Shown: in pieces, positions 16,076 through 26,981 of the stretch | Numbering within the stretch: position 1 is the stretch's first letter | How the letters are laid out: each line of letters opens with the position of its first letter | Assembly: GCA_963765875.1 (NCBI GenBank) | Contig: CAVXYK010000021.1 | Location: 145,332-209,331, forward strand | Direction: 5' to 3' | DNA: 64,000 nt | From: JAWKOK01 sp963765875 | GTDB lineage: Bacteria > Chloroflexota > Anaerolineae > Caldilineales > Caldilineaceae | Program-made: the position numbers and the translations under genes | Notes under the pieces: model-generated | The model's database searches: none | Seen by the model: the letters and a program-made list of their open reading frames with translations, nothing else | Told to the model about the DNA's origin: nothing

Positions 16076-19000
16076 TCACGTCAACACCGGTTGAATCCCC
16101 AAGTCGGCCAACGATCTGGCCAACTCGTCATCAGTGAACCAGTGTAGGGCTGCATGAGCCGACAACAGACAGACGCCCGTCCGCGGCCGGATGCCCAAAA
16201 TCTGTCGGGCTGCCAGATGGTAGACGGAAAGCTGAGGGAGGAACTCCAGGCCCTTGATCTCAATATCCTCGCCGGCGACCCATTCACTCTTCCAATCGAT
16301 CAGATACCAGCCGCCCCGGTCTTGAAAAAATAGATCGATTGTACCGTGCAAGATGCCCTGGTTGGTCGTTAGTGTAAAGGGGACCTCGCGCAGACATCGA
16401 TCTGCGTCCTGGATCTGTCTGTAGAGCGGCGTCGCCTTTAGGTTGCCAATCAGGCGAGCGGCTTTTCGGGCTGCGTCCTCGGCGCTGCTGACGTTGCCTA
16501 CGCCCAGGCTGCGAGCGATGCCGAACAGTCCTCTGTGCATGTCACTGGAGGGAAGACTGAGCAGCGTCCAGTCGTCCAGCGCCCGATGGACGATGTTACC
16601 GAGCAGATAGCGTGGAACCGGGTGCAACCTCTGTTCGGCCTGCATGGGGCGTACCGCCGGGCGCAGGGCCGGCAACGCCTCATCCTCTGAAGAGGCTCGT
16701 CGATTATCATGCAGGAAACGGGTTACGGTGACGGCATCTTCATGCGGCCGGCCATCAAGTGGGCGACTGAGGGCGGGCATCCGGGTCAATCCCGCGTGGC
16801 CCGGCCTCTCCGTGGTGGTGGATTGTGGAGCGTCGGGCTGCTCCGTCGGTCGGCAGACGCGAATGCGAAAGCGCGCTCCACTATCCTCCGATGGTCCGCG
16901 ATGCAGAAGTGTCTCCTCGTCGCCGTCCGGCTCAACAGACCATGCCGCAAGGATCTGCGCCAGCCAGCCCTTTTGCTTGCCTGAACTCAGCTTCCCTGAG
17001 AGAATCAAGCGATCCGCTGCACGCGTGCAGGCCACATAGAGCAGGCGTCTGTTCTCCGCTTCCTCCATCTGCTCGACCTGCCATTTGCCCCAGCCGTAGC
17101 TCGGTGGGCTCTGCCAGTCGCCGTTTTCATCACGCACTTTGCAGACAAGGCCAATCTCAGGATCATGCAGAATGTAGTCGTTGCTGCCCACGGGCGAGCG
17201 TCCAAGATCGGCGACAGCTACCACTGAAAACTCCAGCCCCTTGCTGGCGTGGATGGACATGAGTTGGACGGCTCCGCTCTCCGGCTCGCGCCCCAGCGCC
17301 TCGCCTTCGCGCGCCTCGGCTGCACGCAGATCGGTCATGCGGCGTAGGAAGTCTGAGAGGTTGGATCCGCCCTTCTCTCTGGCCAGGCCCAGAAACTTGT
17401 GTACATTACTGAGCTGACGCCCACCGCCGTCGCCGGCCTGATCTCGCAGCACAAGGGTGGTCTCGTAGGCTGTGCGATCCAATGCCAGCCGTAGCAGCAG
17501 CCAAACATCGATTCGTCCGGCCTCCGCCCACAGGTCACTTAACACCGCGTGGGCATGGTCGAGTTCGGATGCCTGGTCCGTGGCGGGCGTCTCGGTCAGG
17601 GCAAGTCTCAGCGGACGAGGTCCAGTTGGTCGGCTGCCGTCTGTGTCTCGCCATCGCAGTCGGTAGAGCGTCTCATCGCTGAGGCCAAAGAGCGCCGAGC
17701 GCAGCACAACCGCCAGGTTGAAGTCGTCCCCTGGATTGTGGAGCACGGCTAGAAGTGCCATCAGGTTCCGCACCTCAGGTCGGTCATAGTACCCCCGCCC
17801 GCTCACGGTCAGGTAGGGCAGAGACTTCTGCTTGAAGACCTCTTCGTAGAGCGGCAGGCTTGTCGTCGAGCGGAAGAGGATGGCTGCATCTTCGAAGCGG
17901 AAGGGGCGATACGAGTTCTCTTCTTTGTCCCAGATTGGAAACCCTTCTTCGTGTAGGGCAAGTAGGCGGTCCGCCAGTAGCTGGGCTTCCCAAAGACGGC
18001 CGTCGTCGGCGGCAATGTTCTTTCCATCTACGTCTTTGCCCGGCAATAGCCACAGTTCGATCGGCGGTGGGCTCTCTGTTGCCGTGGCACGGACGGCGCT
18101 GAGCGCGCCTGGTCGCGCCTCATAGGGTTGATAGCGTTCGCCGTCTAGCGGCTGGAGAAGATGGTCGAAGAGAACGTTGACGCCGTCGACCAACTCTCGA
18201 TGTGTACGAAAGGATTGGTTCAGCAGTTGTGGCGCGTGACCCGTTACCTGCTCGACGACCTGAGCCGTCTGGTTGAAGATGCTGACCTGGGCCTGACGAA
18301 AGCGGTAGATGCTCTGTTTGGCGTCGCCGACGACGAAGAGGCGACCTGGGATTTCCGGTGAAGCCAACCGGTAGACGATCTCCTGCTGGATCAGATTGGT
18401 GTCTTGAAACTCATCGACCATGACGTGGTTGATACTGTCGAGATAGGCATGCAACCGGTCGCTCACGGGCGTCTGCCGCAGCAATCTAACCGTTTGCCGT
18501 TCCAAATCGTCAAAATCCAGGCCGGCACGTTCCTCCTTGAGCCGGTCATAGATCCGGGTAACGGTCTCCCATAGCGCTCGCCAGGCCAGCAGATTGTCCG
18601 CCGCGTCTTCATCCAGCGGGCCAATCGGCGTTGTGATGCCGCTCTTCTCCCATGCTTGGCTCGGCGCTTGCAGGGCCTTGAGCATTGCCGAAAGGCGCTT
18701 CTTTTCCTCGGCGCCGCCCCAGTTCGCAGCCTTGCCGCCGGACCGATTGATCCGGGCGAAGCAGCCGATGGCCGACCGGATGTCGCCCTGCTCGATCAGC
18801 GCACAGCCGTCCTGGGCCAGCTTGACCGTAGCGGCCAGCTTGTCCGAAGGGTCAACGATGTCGATTGTGGGCAGGCCGTCCAGGGCATCGGCCAGATCCG
18901 GGTCTGTGTTCACAGCCTGCCGCCAAACCTGAAACAGCATCTCTGCCAGGGACGTCTCCCACAATTCCAGAAGGGCCTCTTTGGCCTCCAGGTCGTCGAA

Positions 19001-19546
19001 GAGCCGCTGGATCGTGCCCCGCTTGCCCAGTAGATCCGTCATCGTCGTCTTGACATCCAGGACTGAGAGACCGGCGAAGAGAGGCAGGGCCGGGTGCTCT
19101 GCGCCGCTGGCGAGGACGTCCATGGTCTGACGCACTGCCTCCTCGACCAGCAGCTTGGATTCATCCTCTTCCAGCACTTCGAATCGGGGATCCAGTCCTG
19201 CGGCAATGGCGTTGGCGCGCAGAATGCGGGCGCAGAGGCTGTGGATCGTGCTCACCTGGATCTGGTCAAGACGGCGACGATGGGCCTGCCAGGGGCTGGT
19301 GGCATCGCTCTCTTTGGCCCGCTCTTCGACAGCCGCTCGGATGCGGTTTCGCATTTCCCTGGCCGCCTTCTCCGTAAAGGTGATGGCGATGATGCTGTCG
19401 ATGGGCCACTCTGGATGTTGGTCAAGTTGGTACAGATAGCGGCTCACCAGCACCCAGGTCTTGCCGGTGCCCGCGCCCGCGTCGACAACCAGGGCACGGT
19501 CCAGAGTTTCGATGGCGGAGGTCTGTTGTGGCGTTGCGTTTGGCAT
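16076..19546 (-). CDS. addA: AddA-type helicase-nuclease
   Basis: A 1156-residue UvrD-family (SF1A) helicase fused to a C-terminal RecB-type nuclease, the AddA architecture. Walker A AGAGTGKT at residues 23-30, motif Ia ITFTEKAAREM, Walker B MVDEFQDTN, GDAKQSIYRFR, and motifs near IHASKGLEFSVVAVADLG and LLYVACTRAADRLIL are all present. The nuclease PD-(D/E)XK signature is GTIDLFF with Asp1071 and LIDWK (Asp1084, Lys1086). With AddB it should process double-strand breaks for RecA loading. The open frame reaches 19669, but the extension is Pro/His-rich and comes from a G-tract repeat, so the ATG at 19546 is chosen. addB lies upstream on the same strand, 316 bases away, separated by a repeat cluster. 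Confidence 0.92.
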   Translation of the reverse strand: MPNATPQQTSAIETLDRALVVDAGAGTGKTWVLVSRYLYQLDQHPEWPIDSIIAITFTEKAAREMRNRIRAAVEERAKESDATSPWQAHRRRLDQIQVSTIHSLCARILRANAIAAGLDPRFEVLEEDESKLLVEEAVRQTMDVLASGAEHPALPLFAGLSVLDVKTTMTDLLGKRGTIQRLFDDLEAKEALLELWETSLAEMLFQVWRQAVNTDPDLADALDGLPTIDIVDPSDKLAATVKLAQDGCALIEQGDIRSAIGCFARINRSGGKAANWGGAEEKKRLSAMLKALQAPSQAWEKSGITTPIGPLDEDAADNLLAWRALWETVTRIYDRLKEERAGLDFDDLERQTVRLLRQTPVSDRLHAYLDSINHVMVDEFQDTNLIQQEIVYRLASPEIPGRLFVVGDAKQSIYRFRQAQVSIFNQTAQVVEQVTGHAPQLLNQSFRTHRELVDGVNVLFDHLLQPLDGERYQPYEARPGALSAVRATATESPPPIELWLLPGKDVDGKNIAADDGRLWEAQLLADRLLALHEEGFPIWDKEENSYRPFRFEDAAILFRSTTSLPLYEEVFKQKSLPYLTVSGRGYYDRPEVRNLMALLAVLHNPGDDFNLAVVLRSALFGLSDETLYRLRWRDTDGSRPTGPRPLRLALTETPATDQASELDHAHAVLSDLWAEAGRIDVWLLLRLALDRTAYETTLVLRDQAGDGGGRQLSNVHKFLGLAREKGGSNLSDFLRRMTDLRAAEAREGEALGREPESGAVQLMSIHASKGLEFSVVAVADLGRSPVGSNDYILHDPEIGLVCKVRDENGDWQSPPSYGWGKWQVEQMEEAENRRLLYVACTRAADRLILSGKLSSGKQKGWLAQILAAWSVEPDGDEETLLHRGPSEDSGARFRIRVCRPTEQPDAPQSTTTERPGHAGLTRMPALSRPLDGRPHEDAVTVTRFLHDNRRASSEDEALPALRPAVRPMQAEQRLHPVPRYLLGNIVHRALDDWTLLSLPSSDMHRGLFGIARSLGVGNVSSAEDAARKAARLIGNLKATPLYRQIQDADRCLREVPFTLTTNQGILHGTIDLFFQDRGGWYLIDWKSEWVAGEDIEIKGLEFLPQLSVYHLAARQILGIRPRTGVCLLSAHAALHWFTDDELARSLADLGIQPVLT

Positions 19547-19590
19547 GGGTTGGGTTTGCTCAATTAGGTGGTGGGAGTGGTGGGGCCGTA

Positions 19591-19627
19591 GGGAAGTAGG
19601 GAAGTGGGGAAGTGGGGGAGTAGGGGG
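19591..19627 (+). repeat. G-tract array, potential G-quadruplex
   Basis: Five G-runs (3, 3, 4, 5, 5) spaced by 4-5 bases (agt/aagt/agta) on the plus strand, 45 bases upstream of the addA start. A shorter inverted counterpart (ccctactcccctacgccc) lies at 19844-19861. It meets the simple G3+N1-7 rule for a quadruplex on the template strand of addA. Confidence 0.7.
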
Positions 19628-19678
19628 TTGAGTGTGCGGCCGATTGCCGTTGCTTCCCAACTGCCCCATTCCCCAGGG

Positions 19679-19838
19679 ACATCGCGTCTAAATTCCATAG
19701 GGAGATCTTGTTTCGGCAGGGTTGAAACCCGCCGCTAACATCGAAAAGCCGCCTCAGCGGCTAAACTCGCAGCGCCTGAGGGCGCTTTTCGCTGTTAGAA
19801 GCCGGATTCCATCCGATGCGAGCAATTTAGACGCGATG
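19679..19838. repeat. Nested inverted repeat holding family B copy 2
   Basis: catcgcgtctaaatt (19679-19693) and its exact reverse complement (19824-19838) enclose family B repeat copy 2 (19707-19810: cttgtttcggcagg, gaaacccgccgctaacatcg, gcctcagcggctaaac, gcgcctgagggcgctttt). The whole unit, plus the G-tract and C-tract flanks, occupies the space between addB and addA. Confidence 0.7.
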
Positions 19839-19862
19839 GCCATTCCCTACTCCCCTACGCCC

Positions 19863-22800
19863 TCAATCGTCCAACAGCTTTCGTCCCTTATACAAACTCT
19901 GTCGACTCACGCGGCAAATATCGGCCAGGTCGCACCACGTTGAACATGCGCCGTTCCCGCCGATCTTGCCGGGTGCGTTGGGGAAGCGACCGCTACGAAC
20001 GTTTTCTGCAGTTTGGTTGAGGACATGGATCACAGCGTCGAGCAGGTCCCTGTCTTCCGCCTTTGTGCCCACGATCTTGCCGCTGGTCTTGCGCGTGGGG
20101 AGGTGGAGATAGGCGCTTTGCTCAACTGTAACATTGTCCAGCAGTTGCTCCGCTGCCAGGGCATAGACGGCAGTCTGCACCGAACGGCCTGCGAGAATGT
20201 CCGGCCTGGAATGGGCGCTGCTGCCGCTCTTGTAGTCGATGATGCGAACGCCGCCTGCGCTGTCGCGATCGATGCGATCGATCATGCCTCGGATGCGGAT
20301 GCTGCGCCCGCCCGCGTCTATGAGGAGAGCGGCCGGACGGTCGCCATCGATGCCGAAACCAAACTCCTGGAGGAAAGGTTGGAAGCGGGGCTTCTGTCCA
20401 TTGTCGGCGCACTCTGCCGCGCAGTAACGCTTCGAGGAGCCGTCGCATTTCAGCCTGCTCCTGCTGCCAGAGCGGCCCGGGCCGGAAGCCGTAGCGCTGA
20501 GGCGCTTGATCAAATGCATCGGCACAGCAGCGGTCCAGCATCGTTAGCACCTGGTCTGCGCTCGAAGGTGCAGGGCAAATGGCCTCGACCGTCAGTTGAA
20601 GGTAGAGCGCCTCGAGAATGGCGTGAAGCAGGCTGCCTCGCTGGAGAACATCGAGCCCCTCCTCAGGGTCTGGCCGCGGCTCGAGCTTGAGGATCTGCTC
20701 AACGAAGAAGCCGAACGGGCAGGTGTTGTAGCGATTCAGTCGCGACGCGCTCCACACATGATCAGGACCATGTCGTTGCGTCAGTTCGCGCTTGAGATCG
20801 TCGGCTTCGATTACCCCTTCGTAGATGCTCGGCGGGTTCCAACTCGCCCGCAGGCTGAGCAGGGAGGATCTCTGGTGAGCCTGCAGCCAGTCCGGCTCCA
20901 ACTCATCCGGCACATGAGCCGCGCCGACCATGGCCAGGGCAGTGCTCAGCTCTTGCATGCTGGCCGCCTCAGTCGGCTCCAAAGGCGCGGCCACATGCAC
21001 AGGCTTAGGCGTCAGGTCGGTGAAGGCATCAGTCACAGCCTGCCAGTAGGGCGAAGGCGGCCAGGGCGTGCCCTTGTCGTCCAGCCAGGGACGCAGCAAG
21101 ACGAGCTCAGCCCGATGTGGATGCTGCGACCGAATCTCTATCTTCCTGCTCTCACTACGAGAACCGTCAACATTCTTGTCTCGCTTCCCTGGCTTGAGGC
21201 CCACGTTGCTGACAATCTGCCACCAGAGCGAGGCGTCGACGCCCGGTTCGATGCGACGCAGGCGAAGACTCAACGCGTCTCGTTCCAGGGGTGCGTAGAG
21301 CACATCAACAGCGGGCGGCGTGGGAAACTCGCCTTCGCTGAGACCCAAAATCAAGAGATGTGTCGGGGTCAGCCCACGTCCGCTCTCCAATGTATCGAAA
21401 TGGACCTGGGCGACATCTTGCTGTGGATAGACCGGTACCGCAGGCAGGATGTTCATCAGATCCGTCCAGAACGTCGTCCACTCTACAGAAGGGCCTGCGT
21501 GCGGGATCAGCTCGGCTGCGCTGACAATCCGATGGAGGCTACGCAAAAGCAGCACAAGCGCCGCGTGATCCCGCGCTGTGTGATCCCGCGCTTTGTTATC
21601 GCGCTCAGTATGAGCCCCTTGGGTACATTGTTCCACCATGTGCAGGGATGGAGGTGTTTCGGTCAGCTCACCGCTATCCGCCTCATCACCCGCTTCACTG
21701 CCTAGATCGATTTCCGGTATCAGCCCCAGTATGGCCGACTGAATCCAGAGCACGTAGTTGGAGTGGCTTGTCTGTTCCGGCGGCGTCAGGTGAGTAAAGA
21801 GGCCGAGCAACCCCTGTCGAATGAGGTCGACTTCTTCGGCCGGCAAGGTAGCGATCAAGGGGCGATTTCTGCGCTCCTCATCGATGTCGTCGAGCGCCGT
21901 CGACTGGACCGGTGGGCGCAGGGCATGTTGCCATTGTTCCGCGCCGGCCACAACCGGTCGCTCGCGGGTCAGACGATCCAGGAGGTCGATCTGGTCGTCG
22001 TCCAGCCAGCCGGTGATGTCAAAATAGGGTGAGCGCAACAGATCGAAGGTGCGGCGCCACGGGAAATCGGGACTGAGGCTCAGCGCGTTGAGCAGGGCCG
22101 AGATGGCCGGGTTTGTCCCGAGCACGCCTTCCACGGCCACGGGCAGCCCGTACTCGCCGGCCACAGTCGCGACCAGGCGGCGGTAAATGCCGGGCTTGGG
22201 CGCCAGCAGCGAGATTTCGTGGGGCGAGACGCCGTCCAGGAGAAGTTGTTTGATGTGGCGCAGCGCAATGCGCACCTCTTCCTCTCGCGACGGCGCCTCT
22301 ATCAGTCGGATTTCGTCGCTCTCGCCTACCGGCGACGCCGGTTGCTCTTGTTCAAAGAGGCGACGGCGGAGGGTGGTCAGGCTGGAGGGGCGGGCATTGT
22401 CGCCCAGTGTGACGACCGTAGGCTTGAGCGTCTCGATGAGTCGTCGTCGGGTGTCGTCCAGGCGAGTGAGGGCCAGGCTGTCCGGCGGACGATTGGCATC
22501 CCACAAAAGGTAGAGGGTCGTCTGTTCAAACCCGCTGGTTAGGCGGTCAAGAAGATCCATTTGAACCGGATTGAAGTGGTCGAAACCATAGACGAAGAGC
22601 GTGCCGGATTGGGCAAAGCAATTTGGGTGGCTGGTCAGCGCTTCGGCTGCCATCCAGAGCAGCCCATCGGCATCCGAGAGTCCCGCACCGATCAAGAAGT
22701 CCTGATAGCGCTCGTAGAGCGTGGCGAGTTGGCGATCGCGCACGTTGCCACTCTGCTGGGCATCTGCCGTTACTGACTCCGGGTGGATGCCTTGGCTCTT

Positions 22801-23178
22801 CATTTCTCGCAGCCACCCCAGGATCACATCTGTGAAACCGGGCTTGTTCCAGACCGGGCCAAAGGTCGGCAGTTCATCGGCTTCAGCCATCTGACCAAGC
22901 AGGTAGTGCACCAATCGGCGCGCGGCAGTGTCCCCGATCTCGTGGATGCGATCCTCGTGTGCAGCATTGAGCACGGCTCGCGCCAGGCCATAGAATTGGA
23001 GAAAGTGGACGTTGACGGCGTCGCCCAACTCGCTGCGTAGGCGCGTCGTCACCCGTGCGCTGGGCAGCAATAGATGAACCGGCGCCAGTGGATCTGCCTG
23101 CTTGAGCGCGTTCAGCTGGGCATAGACGTCTGCCAGGGCCGCGTCGTTGCTGGGTGCGAGACTGAGGGTCAGGGTCAT
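19863..23178 (-). CDS. addB: AddB-type nuclease with Fe-S cluster, one frameshift
   Basis: About 1104 residues after removing one G of the GGGG run at 20387-20390, which joins the large frame to the C-terminal part ending at 19863. The N-terminal helicase-like region lacks a Walker A motif (LLPSARVTTRLRSEL in its place), as in many AddB proteins outside Firmicutes. The C-terminus has ASRLNRYNTCPFGFFVEQ (first cluster Cys), RGSLLHAILEALY, RGMIDRIDRDSAGG, RIIDYKSGS (PD-(D/E)XK nuclease) and the last three cluster cysteines in CSTWCDLADIC. The C-x(n)-C-x3-C-x5-C spacing fits the 4Fe-4S staple of AddB. ATG at 23178 chosen because upstream residues to 23328 show no similarity. Partner addA follows on the same strand. 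Confidence 0.88.
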
Positions 23179-23384
23179 GATGCGTTTACCAGATGATTTG
23201 ATTGACCATCCCAAAGTTTTCGGAGCGGCCACAAAAAGTATAGCTTGGCTGTGCAGGCCGAACAAACGCAATTGAGGCGTCTTGAGACAAATTCCCTGAT
23301 TCCTGAGACTTTTTCTTCGTCCCCACATGCTACCTTGTGAATGTACACGTTTTCAGTCGTTCGTTTCGATTCAGGAGGAGCAAT

Positions 23385-23762
23385 ATGAAGCATACGCAAT
23401 TTCCCAGAAAAGTGATCTTGGCGTTGGCGGCAATCGCTGTGGCCCTTGTACTGCAAGTGCTGCCTATGGACGCGGTCACGTCCGCTGCATATGCCAAGTG
23501 TTCGCTCAAAGGCGTCGCTGAGCCGGCGCTGGCGGGCGGCGGATATTGGGCCTATGTCTATGACGGCGAGAGCGGTCTGCCCGTAGCCATCATCGTTGAT
23601 GACAAGGGCGATCCCCATCGCTTTCGCAGCCAGGTCGAAGCACAGCTTCTCGCCGATCAATTAGCCAGTTTTCTCTGCGCAAAGTGGTTTGGCGAGCCGC
23701 TAGATCCGGACATCGGAAATCCGCCTCCTTGGTATCCGTTGCCCATCCCACCTGGGGTGTAG
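23385..23762 (+). CDS. Small secreted protein, unknown family
   Basis: A 125-residue protein. The ATG at 23385 has an ideal aggaggag site seven bases before it; an earlier in-frame start at 23337 lacks one. Residues 1-37 form a signal peptide (basic MKHTQFPRKV, then VILALAAIAVALVLQVL, cleavage likely near AAYA). The mature part has two Cys, a GGGYWAYVYDGESGLP stretch and a Pro-rich end (NPPPWYPLPIPPGV). No family recognised. Divergent from addB, followed by the LysE-type gene 168 bases later. Confidence 0.7.
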   Translation: MKHTQFPRKVILALAAIAVALVLQVLPMDAVTSAAYAKCSLKGVAEPALAGGGYWAYVYDGESGLPVAIIVDDKGDPHRFRSQVEAQLLADQLASFLCAKWFGEPLDPDIGNPPPWYPLPIPPGV

Positions 23763-23930
23763 ACGATTCAGATGGCCGCGACGATTCCGCGACGCTGCGC
23801 GGCTATGCTGTCGATGCCACTGGGATCGCGAAGACGCAAACGTTAGCAATGGACATCAATCGATCTGTAACCATCCAAGGTACGACTGACCAAGGTACGA
23901 CCGACCAAGAACCAATCGACGAGGACGAAG

Positions 23931-24530
23931 ATGATGGTGGCACTGTTTGGCATGATCTGCATGATGAGTATGATGCCCGGTCCGGCAACGGCCGTGATCC
24001 TGGACACGACCGTTGCCCATGGGCGCAAGATGGGCTTCCTGACGGCCCTGGGCGGGTCAGCCGGCGTGGCTCTGTACTCGCTGCTTGCGGTGCTGATCGG
24101 CACGCTGCTGTCCGGCGAGGGTCTCTGGGTCAGCGTGCTCGAAGGCGTGGGCGCAGTCTATCTGGCGGCGCTGGGCGTTATGTCATTGATTGAAGCAGTG
24201 ACGGCAAAAGGTGAGAGCAGACAAGCTCCCATGCCCTCCAGGGGGGCACGCGCATTTCTGACCGGTTTTCTCTCGACCTGTCTGAGCCCCAAAGCTGCAC
24301 TCTTCTACCTGGTCATCCTCTCCCAGTTCGATTTTCAGATCGTCTCCGTTACCGTCGGCATTCTGCTAGCTGGTCTGGCCCATGTGGTTATTCGACTTTT
24401 TTGGTATGGCTCTTGGATACATCTGCTACATCCCCTGCGCGAAAGCTTGGATGGTGTTTGGCTGCAACGCAGCATGAAGCTGGTCACCGGCGCGTTGATG
24501 ATGGTGTTGAGTTTGCATGTGTTGCTTTGA
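23931..24530 (+). CDS. LysE/RhtB family amino-acid exporter
   Basis: A 199-residue integral membrane protein with about six hydrophobic segments. The LysE/RhtB signature near the N-terminus is MMPGPATAVILDTTVAHGRK followed by GFLTALGGSAGVALYS, and YLAALGVMSL and LSPKAALFYLVI further on match the usual blocks. Members export amino acids or small metabolites; the substrate cannot be predicted. The start at 23931 follows gaggacgaag, an acceptable ribosome site. The last segment (residues about 150-199) is a little unusual for the family (HVVIRLFWYGSWIHLLHPLR). Confidence 0.82.
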   Translation: MMVALFGMICMMSMMPGPATAVILDTTVAHGRKMGFLTALGGSAGVALYSLLAVLIGTLLSGEGLWVSVLEGVGAVYLAALGVMSLIEAVTAKGESRQAPMPSRGARAFLTGFLSTCLSPKAALFYLVILSQFDFQIVSVTVGILLAGLAHVVIRLFWYGSWIHLLHPLRESLDGVWLQRSMKLVTGALMMVLSLHVLL

Positions 24531-24666
24531 GCTTTGACCGCCGAACGGTGCGGGTCCTTTTTGGCTTTTCGACCTTTTCACCAAGATTTGATACACTACC
24601 CCACCGTCACCCGGGGATAGCCGGACGATTCACTTCGCACGATTCGATTCATACAAGGAGATGGAC

Positions 24667-26967
24667 ATGCTCAACAATGTTCGATTTTTCAGGGCAAGGA
24701 GAAGCTTGCATGGCGGGGCGTTGATTGTGGCCCTGGTGGCGGCGATATGGCTCGCTTCGACGGGCACAGCGTCGGCGCAGGCGGTTGATGTGCAATCGCC
24801 CGATGCCCCGGCAGCCGTCACCATCACGGTGGACACGACTGAGGACTTGGCGGACAGTTCCAATTTCTCCAAGCATACCTGCGGGTTCACCAGTGGCGCC
24901 TTCTTCTTTCCGGCAGGGGATGGAAAATGCACCTTGCGCCGAGCGATTGTGGAAGCCGGCGCGCGGCCAGATGCCGATCGACCCATCTCAATCCGGTTCA
25001 ATATTCCCACAACCGATCCAAATTATGATGCTGGCCTGGAAGTCTGGGAAGTGCAGGTCGATCAATCGCACGAGTGGGAATTGGATCGCCGTTTCATCGT
25101 CGATGACGGCGGGCAGGTGACCATTGATGGCAATACGCAGCCGGGTGGACGTTCCGATGGTCCCAAAATAATGGTGAACACGAACCGGGACAATTCGCCG
25201 ATCTTCGGCCGTTCACTGGAAGTGCGTACTTCCAACAACACCATCCGCAACCTGGGCTTCATCGGCGGCGGACAGATCATTCTGTACGAAGGCGGCAACA
25301 CAGTAGAAAATGTCTGGATGGGTCTGACCGCCGACGGTAGCGGCCTCGCTTTGGCCTCCGATGCATCGTCACAGGCTGAGCGATCCATGGCTCGAGGCGG
25401 CATCATCATGCCCAACGAAAAATCTGACAATAACACGATTCAGAACAACTACATTATCGGCGCCAACGAGCGGGCAATTCGCATCCTCGGTGGCGACGAC
25501 AATGTGATTCAGGATAACTACATTGGCATGAACGCCGACGGTTTAGTGCCGGCTCCGTTTGATAAAGGCATTGATTGCTTCCGCGGGGTGAATTACGATT
25601 CCAGTCTGTGGTATGGCGGGCGCGGCATCCAAGTAGCCGGCACCAACAACACGGTCATCAACAACCGGCTGGCCGGGTTGCACGCGACGCAGTCAACAAA
25701 CGATACACCGCCGATTGCCTTCGAAATCTCCGGGGAAGGCCATACAGTGACGGGAAACATTATTGGCCGTGATGTCGCCGGCAAGGATGTCGGCGTGTGC
25801 GGTCAGGGGATTTTGCTTCAGGGCACGGAGAACCTGGTAGAACTCAATACGATTGTTCACAGTCGGAACGGTTTCGAGCCGAACGATGACGGTACTGACA
25901 AAGACTCGGCGATTCTAACCCAGAGCTTCGCCCAAGGCGGCAATCAATGGCTTACCGTGCGCAAGAATGTGGTGATTGATGCAGGCAAGGCGACGCATCC
26001 GGACCACGTCTATCGCTTCGTGTCGCCGGGCGTGCCGATTGAAATTCGTGAGTTCAATCCGGCTAAGGTGACCGGCATCAACGGCACCGCTGTGAGCGGG
26101 ACGCGAGGAGACGATGAGGTCCTGCCGGACAAGACCGTCATTTCCGCAGCCTGTCCCAACTGCGAGATCTATCTGTATGCGGATGATTTGGACGAGCGTA
26201 TCGAGGCCCATGAGTTCCTAGGTCAAGCCACCGCCGATGCCAGCGGTGACTGGACGGCTACTCTCTCCCGCCCCCTAACCGCCGATGAAGGGCTGCGCAC
26301 CCAGAGTATGGCCAACGCCAAAGGCGTCATCCACTTTTATGGTGCCGGCACGAGCAGCAAGCTGTCGGACATTCTCTATTCTCCGCTCAAGAGCGTCAAG
26401 ATTGACGGTCCGACGACTGGCGAAACCGGCGTCGACTTGAAGTTTAACCTCACTGTATTGCCGGTAACGACTGAAAAGGCCTACAGCTATACCATTGAGG
26501 CCACTGATCTAGCGCCGTTTACCTTTGCGGATGACAGCACGACCACGCGTGACCTAACCTGGACGAAGCCCGGAACCAAAACGGTCACCGTGACTGCAAC
26601 TAACGGTATTAACACCGTTCAGGCGACGCACGAGGTTGAGATCACGCAGAAGATCAGTAGCGTCAATATCGGCGGCCCAACCTCGGGTACGACCGGGAAC
26701 GAGTTGCAATTCACCATTGATGTTCTGCCGGAGCAGACCGGAGATGCCTATACCTACAAAATAGAGGCAACTGACCAGACCACGATTAACGGCACCGGTG
26801 ATAGTTCGGTCGGCTTCAAGTTCACGTGGGACAAGCCGGGGACTAAGACGATCACCATCATGGTGAGCAATGGTTCCGACACTGCCACAAAGACCTATAC
26901 GGTCGAGATCACAGGCGGCAGTTCTGGCGATGGGGTTAAGATCTACTTGCCATCGGTCACAAGGTAG
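24667..26967 (+). CDS. Secreted right-handed beta-helix protein with PKD-like domains
   Basis: A 766-residue exported protein. The ATG at 24667 sits six bases after aaggag; the earlier ATG at 24661 touches that site directly. A signal peptide (RRSLHGGALIVALVAAIWLA, cut near ASAQA) is followed by a CSLP-type start (TCTLRRAI-like CTLRRAIVEAG) and Asn/Gly-rich parallel beta-helix turns (NNTIRNLGFIGGG, NNTIQNNYIIGANERAI, DNVIQDNYIGMNADG, NTVINNRLAG, GHTVTGNIIGRD) from about 150 to 430. Then a bridging domain and two PKD-like beta-sandwich repeats (ending in KPGTKTVTVTATNG and KPGTKTITIMVSNG). It ends in GVKIYLPSVTR. Probably a surface carbohydrate-binding or adhesin protein; no lyase catalytic residues identified. 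Confidence 0.83.
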   Translation: MLNNVRFFRARRSLHGGALIVALVAAIWLASTGTASAQAVDVQSPDAPAAVTITVDTTEDLADSSNFSKHTCGFTSGAFFFPAGDGKCTLRRAIVEAGARPDADRPISIRFNIPTTDPNYDAGLEVWEVQVDQSHEWELDRRFIVDDGGQVTIDGNTQPGGRSDGPKIMVNTNRDNSPIFGRSLEVRTSNNTIRNLGFIGGGQIILYEGGNTVENVWMGLTADGSGLALASDASSQAERSMARGGIIMPNEKSDNNTIQNNYIIGANERAIRILGGDDNVIQDNYIGMNADGLVPAPFDKGIDCFRGVNYDSSLWYGGRGIQVAGTNNTVINNRLAGLHATQSTNDTPPIAFEISGEGHTVTGNIIGRDVAGKDVGVCGQGILLQGTENLVELNTIVHSRNGFEPNDDGTDKDSAILTQSFAQGGNQWLTVRKNVVIDAGKATHPDHVYRFVSPGVPIEIREFNPAKVTGINGTAVSGTRGDDEVLPDKTVISAACPNCEIYLYADDLDERIEAHEFLGQATADASGDWTATLSRPLTADEGLRTQSMANAKGVIHFYGAGTSSKLSDILYSPLKSVKIDGPTTGETGVDLKFNLTVLPVTTEKAYSYTIEATDLAPFTFADDSTTTRDLTWTKPGTKTVTVTATNGINTVQATHEVEITQKISSVNIGGPTSGTTGNELQFTIDVLPEQTGDAYTYKIEATDQTTINGTGDSSVGFKFTWDKPGTKTITIMVSNGSDTATKTYTVEITGGSSGDGVKIYLPSVTR

Positions 26968-26981
26968 CGGCTGATTGTAGT

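Noticed and set aside
23684..24193. 169-residue plus frame overlapping the LysE-type gene
   Set aside because: Arg/Gly/Asp-rich out-of-frame reading of two real genes.
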